Assembly (NCBI GenBank): GCA_963774155.1
Contig: CAVZDW010000004.1
Location: 682,001 to 746,000 of the forward strand
Direction of reading: 5' to 3'
DNA: 64,000 nt
From: DASSUW01 sp963774155
Lineage (GTDB): Bacteria > Actinomycetota > Thermoleophilia > Solirubrobacterales > Solirubrobacteraceae
Position numbers and translations under genes: made by a program. Each line of letters starts with the position of its first letter. Within the stretch, counting starts at the first letter, position 1. The notes below the pieces were generated by a model. That model was not told the origin of the DNA and did no database searches. It saw only the letters and a list, made by a program, of their open reading frames with translations. This document shows positions 58,514 through 64,000 of this stretch, one piece after another.

Positions 58514-59234
58514 CTATCCCTCGGATGCGAAGCGCCGCGCACCCTCCAGGGCGGTCGCGATGCGGGCCCGCCCGAGGCGCGCCTCGAGCGCGATCCCGTC
58601 GGTCAGCGGGAGCCCCTGCGCGGCGAGCGCGGCCTCGCGGTCGGAGAGCATCGTGTCCTGCGGGAAGGCGGCGATCGCCTCGGCCAGCTCGAGCGCCCGG
58701 GCGAGCGGATCGGGGGCGATCTCGGTGACGAGGCCGATGGCGTGCGCCTCTGCGGCGCCCACCGTGCGGCCGGTGAGGATGAGGTCGAGCGCGCGGCCGA
58801 GCCCGACGATCCGCGGCAGCCGCTGCGTGCCGCCGTCGATGAGCGGGACGCCCCAGCGGCGCTCGAGGCAGCCGAAGCGCGCGCCGTCGCTCGCCACCCG
58901 CAGGTCGCACCAGAGCGCGAGCTCGAGCCCACCCGCCACGCACCAGCCGCGGATGGCCGCGATGGCCGGCTTGGCCGGGGTGAGGCGGGTGAAGCCCATC
59001 GGCCCGGCGGGAAGGTCGGGATCCAGCGTGTCCAGCGCCTTGAGGTCGGCGCCGGCGCAGAACGCGTCCTCGCCCGCGCCCGGTCAGCACCATCACGCGG
59101 GCGGCGTCGTCGGCCGCGAACCGCTCGTAGGCCTCCAGCAGCGCCGCTGCCGTCGGCCCGTCGACGGCGTTGCGCCGCTCCGGCCGGTCGATCGTGACCA
59201 CGGCCGCCGCTCCGGCCCTCTCGTAGCGAACCAT
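58514..59234 (-). pseudogene. Enoyl-CoA hydratase/isomerase, one frameshift
   Basis: About 239 residues once corrected. The N-terminal part (MVRYERAGAAAVVTIDRPER, then ARVMVLTG) is in frame with ATG 59234. The continuing AGEDAFCAGADLKAL and the rest, including the oxyanion-hole region IRGWCVAGGLELALWCDLR, are one frame over, to 58514. One extra base in the CCC run at 59079-59081 fully explains the break, and the restored join LTG-AGEDAFCAGADL is the exact family consensus with no missing residue. It lies 10 nt before the acyl-CoA reductase. If the shift is an error the gene is intact. Confidence 0.85.
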
Positions 59235-59266
59235 GGCGACAGTCTCGCTCACGCGCGGAAGGTTGA

Positions 59267-59397
59267 GACTGCGGCTGGGTAGGGAGGCTGGGGGATCGGC
59301 CTCGCGGTCGGTCCGGAAAGTGGCGTGCTGACAAAGCCTCGCTATACGAGGTTTAGTCAGCACAGCGGCCGATCCCGCTCTCCTTAATGCCGGGGTT
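59267..59397 (+). repeat. Dispersed structured intergenic repeat, copy F (131 bp)
   Basis: Left arm GACTGCGGCTGGGTAGGGAGG, cited as 59267-59287; right arm CCCGCTCTCCTTAATGCCGG. The apex is GTGCTGAC (59325-59332) with GTCAGCAC (59356-59363). Inside it AAA/TTT and CCTCG/CGAGG pair around the loop CTATA, giving a nearly continuous 16-bp stem. The apical sequence is unlike any other copy. GACGTTCGCGCCC follows, as in A, D and E in part. It lies between tandem minus-strand genes. Confidence 0.82.
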
Positions 59398-59539
59398 GAC
59401 GTTCGCGCCCTCGGAGTCGCGCGTCCCGAGGCCTGAAATGCGCAACGGCCCCGGGCGGGGAGTCCGAGGCCGTCGCAACGAGGAGGGATCTCGCTCCCTC
59501 AGCGTCGCGGTCCCCGGACACGGGGGTGTGAAGATGCGG
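59398..59539 (-). terminator. Hairpin-rich 3' region of the small membrane-protein gene
   Basis: This 142-nt gap holds GAGGGA (59483-59488) pairing with TCCCTC (59495-59500). It also holds a longer imperfect dyad (AACGGCC near 59443 with GGCCGT near 59469) of the kind that ends GC-rich transcripts. Either could terminate the gene at 59540-59839, which is read towards it. No coding frame is convincing here. Confidence 0.5.
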
Positions 59540-59839
59540 CTACCAGCCGCCGCGCAGGTCCTGGCGGCCGCGGCGGGCCTTGGCGGCCGCGAGCCGGCGG
59601 TCCTTGCGCCGCTCCAGCGCGGACTGGATCAGCGTGAGGATCAGGATGAGGATCGGGACGCCGGCGATGATGATGAAGCCGGCGTTGGTGATCACCTTGT
59701 CGTTGGTCTCGCCCCACCAGCCTTCGCCGCCGTCGTGGCCCTCGGAGGCCAGCGCGGCGGGCGCCGTGAGGGCGAGCAGCGTGAGCGTGAGCAGGGCGGT
59801 GCGCAGCACGGGCCGGATCATAGTGCTCGTGCGGGGCAT
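59540..59839 (-). CDS. Small secreted/membrane protein of unknown function
   Basis: 99 residues from ATG 59839, or 93 from ATG 59821 (MIRPVLR), both with weak SD. It has a signal sequence (RTALLTLTLLALTAPAALA), a short acidic/Trp segment (SEGHDGGEGWWGETND), one TM (FIIIAGVPILILILTLIQ) and a basic cytosolic tail (ERRKDRRLAAAKARRGRQD). The layout suggests a type I membrane protein whose N-terminus is cleaved. No family is recognised. It is divergent from the ABC-F gene, 56 nt apart. Confidence 0.7.
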   Translation of the reverse strand: MPRTSTMIRPVLRTALLTLTLLALTAPAALASEGHDGGEGWWGETNDKVITNAGFIIIAGVPILILILTLIQSALERRKDRRLAAAKARRGRQDLRGGW

Positions 59840-59895
59840 CCGGCCCGCACATTGACCCGAACGGCGCCATCCAGGCGCCGTAACCTGAACGCTCG

Positions 59896-61776
<1,881 letters not shown>

Positions 61777-61820
61777 TGCATTTCCGTTTTCCGGTCGGAC
61801 GGACTACGGTGCCCGACCGA

Positions 61821-63843
61821 ATGAATCGACTCACCGGTCTCGCCGTCTTAGCGGCGGTCCTCGCCCTCCCGTCCTCTGCGGCCGCCGCCACGCTCGGCGA
61901 GCTGCCCTATCACGTCGATCCCCGACCGCGGTCCCGCGCTCTGCCTCGAGCCGACGGGGGTCCCGGGCGCCGTCTCGCTGCTCGGCCCGTTCTCGCGCCG
62001 CGAGACGGCCACGGACCTGTTGACGGTGGGCGGCGACGGAGTCCAGACCCGCGAGCGGGTCGAGTTCGGCCGGGTGTACGCGTGCGCCTCCGTGAGTGAG
62101 GCGCCCGGCGGAGCCGCGGTGATCGCCGGCCTGGGCGTTGCCGCCGACGAAGCGCTCGAGCTGCGGGCCGTGGTGCGCGATCCCGGCGGCGCGTTCGGTG
62201 CCCCGGTCGCCCTCGGCGACCGCCCCGGCATCCCGTCCGCCGCGGTGGGGCCGGCGGGTGACGCGGTCGTGGCCTGGGCGGAGCACGTGTCACGACGACG
62301 GTTCCGGATCGTCGCGGCCCGGCGCGAACCGGGCGGCGCCTTCGGGGCCCCCGAGGCGCTGGTCGATTGGCGCCGCGACGAGGACGACACTCCCGTGGTC
62401 GACATCCGCGCCACGGTCGACACCGCGGGCACCGCGACGCTCGTCTGGAGGCGCGAGCTGCCGTCGGACGACTTCGACGAGCACATCGAGGTGGCCACCG
62501 CGGCGCGCGGCGGTGCGTTCGTGACGCAGCGCATCGGTGACGGCGTCTCGACCTCGAGCGCCCCGGTCCTCGCCACGTCTCCCGGCGGTTGGGCCCTGGC
62601 GGCGTTCCAGGAGGCGCGCGAAGGCCCGCCCCAGGTGTTCGAGCGCGCGCCCGGCGGCGCCTTCGCTCGCGTGGCCGTCCCGGAGACGCCGGACCTGCGC
62701 ATCCGCTCCGGCGTGGCGGTCGCGATTCGCGACGGCGGCGGTGCCGTGGTCGCGTGGCGAGGTGGCCGCTCCGACGTGTCCGGCGGCGTCGAGGCCGTCA
62801 CGCGCGAGGCGGGAGGCCCGTTCGGTGCCGTCCGCACCGTCGCTGAGCCGCCGGGTCGGGTGCACTACGGCTCGTCGTTCGTGCTCGACGGCCTGTTCGA
62901 TCCGCTGGAGCCGCTCGGCGGGCCGCCGTTCGACGGGGAAGACCCGAGCCTGCGTGCCGCGCTCGGCTCGGACGGCCGCATCGCGCTCGCCTGGACCGCG
63001 GTCTCAGGGCGGCCCCCGCTCCGCACCCTCGTCGCGCACGCGGCGACAGGCCGCCTCGCCGGGACGTTCGAAGCCCCGCAGACGCTCGGGTCGCCGATGC
63101 GCGAGACGTCCGACGTCGTCCCGCTCTTCCTCGCCGACGGCCGGGCGGCCGTGACGTGGACCGACAACGCGCACGGCCCGGCCGACGGGCGGTTCCACGT
63201 CGCCGTCGAGGGCGCCCCGGCCCCACCCGCGCCCACGGCGCCGCGGCTGATGCTGCGCGCGCCCCGCTTCCAGCGGCTCTTCGCCTCGCAGTCACTGCGG
63301 GTCACCGCAGGCTGCGACCGAGCCTGCGACCTGCGCACGCTGGTCGCCGGACCACGCGGCTACAAGGGCGACGCGCGTACCTCGACCCGGCACCTTGCCG
63401 GCCGCGGTCCGCTCGACGCGGGATCGGTCGACGGCGTCTACCGCAGCCGCTCGCGAGTCGTCAAGATCGTGGTCCAGGCCACGGCTCCCGGCGGCACGGC
63501 CACGTCCATGCGCCGCGTGCGCGTGCGGGTCGCGCGCCGGCCCGCGCTGCCCGTGCAGCGGCCGATCGACGTGACAGCGCGGCGCGACGGCGACGAGGTC
63601 GTGGTCCGCTGGCGCACGGCCGAGCCCGCGAGGCGTCAGTACTTCTTCGTCGCCGGCTACGAGACGCGCGACGATGATGCGGTCGAGACCGCGGGCGCGT
63701 TCGACTTCGTCAACGCCCCTGGGCGCCGGCGTTTCCGCTCGCGTCTCCGGCCGCCGGAGGGGAGCGACGTCCGCTGGGTGGTGCTCGCCACCGCGAGCCT
63801 CGACAGCAACGTCGACCGGGTCGTGGTCGTCCGGGTCCGATGA
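61821..63843 (+). pseudogene. Secreted repeat protein of unknown function, one frameshift near N-terminus
   Basis: About 673 residues if corrected. ATG 61821 gives a signal peptide (RLTGLAVLAAVLALPSSAAAA), and the mature start TLGELPYHVDPR is followed by loss of frame around 61915-61945. The rest (PALCLEPTGVPGAVSLLGPFSRRE, then ~400 residues of repeats) lies one frame over. Repeats contain P-G-G-A-F-G-A-P and G-D-A-V-V-A-W-A units spaced about 45-50, probably blades of a beta-propeller. A C-terminal region (RRVRVRVARRPALPV; RRDGDEVVVRWRTAEPARR) resembles fibronectin-like beta sandwiches. No enzyme motif is seen. The stop overlaps the next ATG (ATGA). Confidence 0.72.
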
Positions 63844-64000
63844 GGCGGGCAGCCACAGCCGCCGCCGTCGCGGGCGCCCTGGCGCTGACGCCGGGCGCCG
63901 AGGCGGCGCTGGTCGAGGTCCCAGGCGAGCCGCTCCCGGCCAACCAGGTCGCGACGTGCCTGCGCTCCGCGGAGACGACCCTGGCCCTCCACGGCGCGAC
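63840..64000 (+). CDS. Secreted protein, related to upstream gene, cut by window end
   Basis: 53 visible residues: signal peptide (RRAATAAAVAGALALTPGAEA), then ALVEVPGEPLPANQVATCLR. The mature start (a -E-V/L-P- segment, then a single Cys after about 17 residues and a L-L/A-x-G continuation) parallels the preceding gene, so the two are probably tandem paralogs. The 4-nt overlap shows they are co-translated. Everything after residue 53 lies outside the window. Confidence 0.65.
   Translation, partial: MRRAATAAAVAGALALTPGAEAALVEVPGEPLPANQVATCLRSAETTLALHGA

Overview
The window is a very GC-rich (about 72-74% by eye) actinobacterial chromosome segment, densely packed with genes that often overlap by 4 nt (ATGA/GTGA). 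Several traits point to Thermoleophilia/Solirubrobacterales or a close relative: two large LuxR-type ATPase regulators, an RTX-like secreted protein with VWNPGD-type repeats, secreted proteins built from GGAFGAP-like repeats, a transaldolase-glucose-6-phosphate isomerase fusion, and an AcrA1-like double-SDR acyl-CoA reductase. This lineage assignment is inference from family resemblance. I see no rRNA, tRNA, CRISPR array, phage or transposase gene.

Layout. 1-2052 (+): the end of an MFS exporter and an inositol-monophosphatase-family enzyme whose start codon lies in a 15-bp hairpin. 2025-7786 (-): an overlapping gene chain of ABC ATPase, FtsX-like permease, lipoprotein phosphoesterase, DoxX and a frameshifted MmgE/PrpD. 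7842-8889: truncated hemoglobin, then a GFA-family protein. 8911-17188 (-): LAL regulator, msrB, a frameshifted chemoreceptor, a second LAL regulator and a small coupled protein. 17339-29590 (+): a nine-gene sugar operon (tkt, tal-pgi, gnd, zwf, opcA, pgl, ROK kinase, rpiB, GH15) followed by a small zinc-finger-like gene. 29597-32051: two S51 peptidases and a MarR regulator. 32230-35695: a frameshifted MecA-like PBP, a DJ-1 protein and a GlxA-like regulator. 35673-42524 (-): histidine utilisation, as hutH, hutU, hutI, an M20 amidohydrolase (frameshifted) and a hutF-RidA fusion. 42566-45655: acetyltransferase, secreted CAP protein and an ABC-2 exporter. 45688-49666 (+): polyphosphate module, as ppx, two CHAD half-domain genes and ppk1. 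49732-56530: RTX-like protein, SNF2 helicase, membrane protein, CGNR regulator, M23 endopeptidase and SIMPL protein. 56527-59839 (-): acyl-CoA reductase, frameshifted enoyl-CoA hydratase and a small membrane protein. 59896-64000 (+): ABC-F ATPase and two tandem secreted proteins.

The most unusual element is a family of five dispersed intergenic repeats of 131-159 bp (8317, 13981, 31311, 43185, 59267). Each has conserved outer arms that are inverted repeats of one another. In the middle each carries a self-complementary hairpin; its sequence is shared by two copies and is unrelated in the other three. They occur in both orientations and in convergent, divergent and tandem gene contexts.

A second window-wide pattern is six otherwise intact genes each broken once by an apparent +1 frameshift (near 2453, 12658, 33206, 37702, 59080 and 61930). 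The uniform sign of the shift favours insertion errors in the source assembly over independent gene decay, but neither can be excluded from sequence alone.

The genes form recognisable working units. The pentose-phosphate/glucose operon runs from polyglucose hydrolysis (GH15) through phosphorylation to NADPH and pentoses. The hut cluster takes histidine to glutamate by the formylglutamate route. The ppx-CHAD-CHAD-ppk cluster handles polyphosphate. The cell-envelope genes (PBP, M23, CAP, RTX) are scattered.
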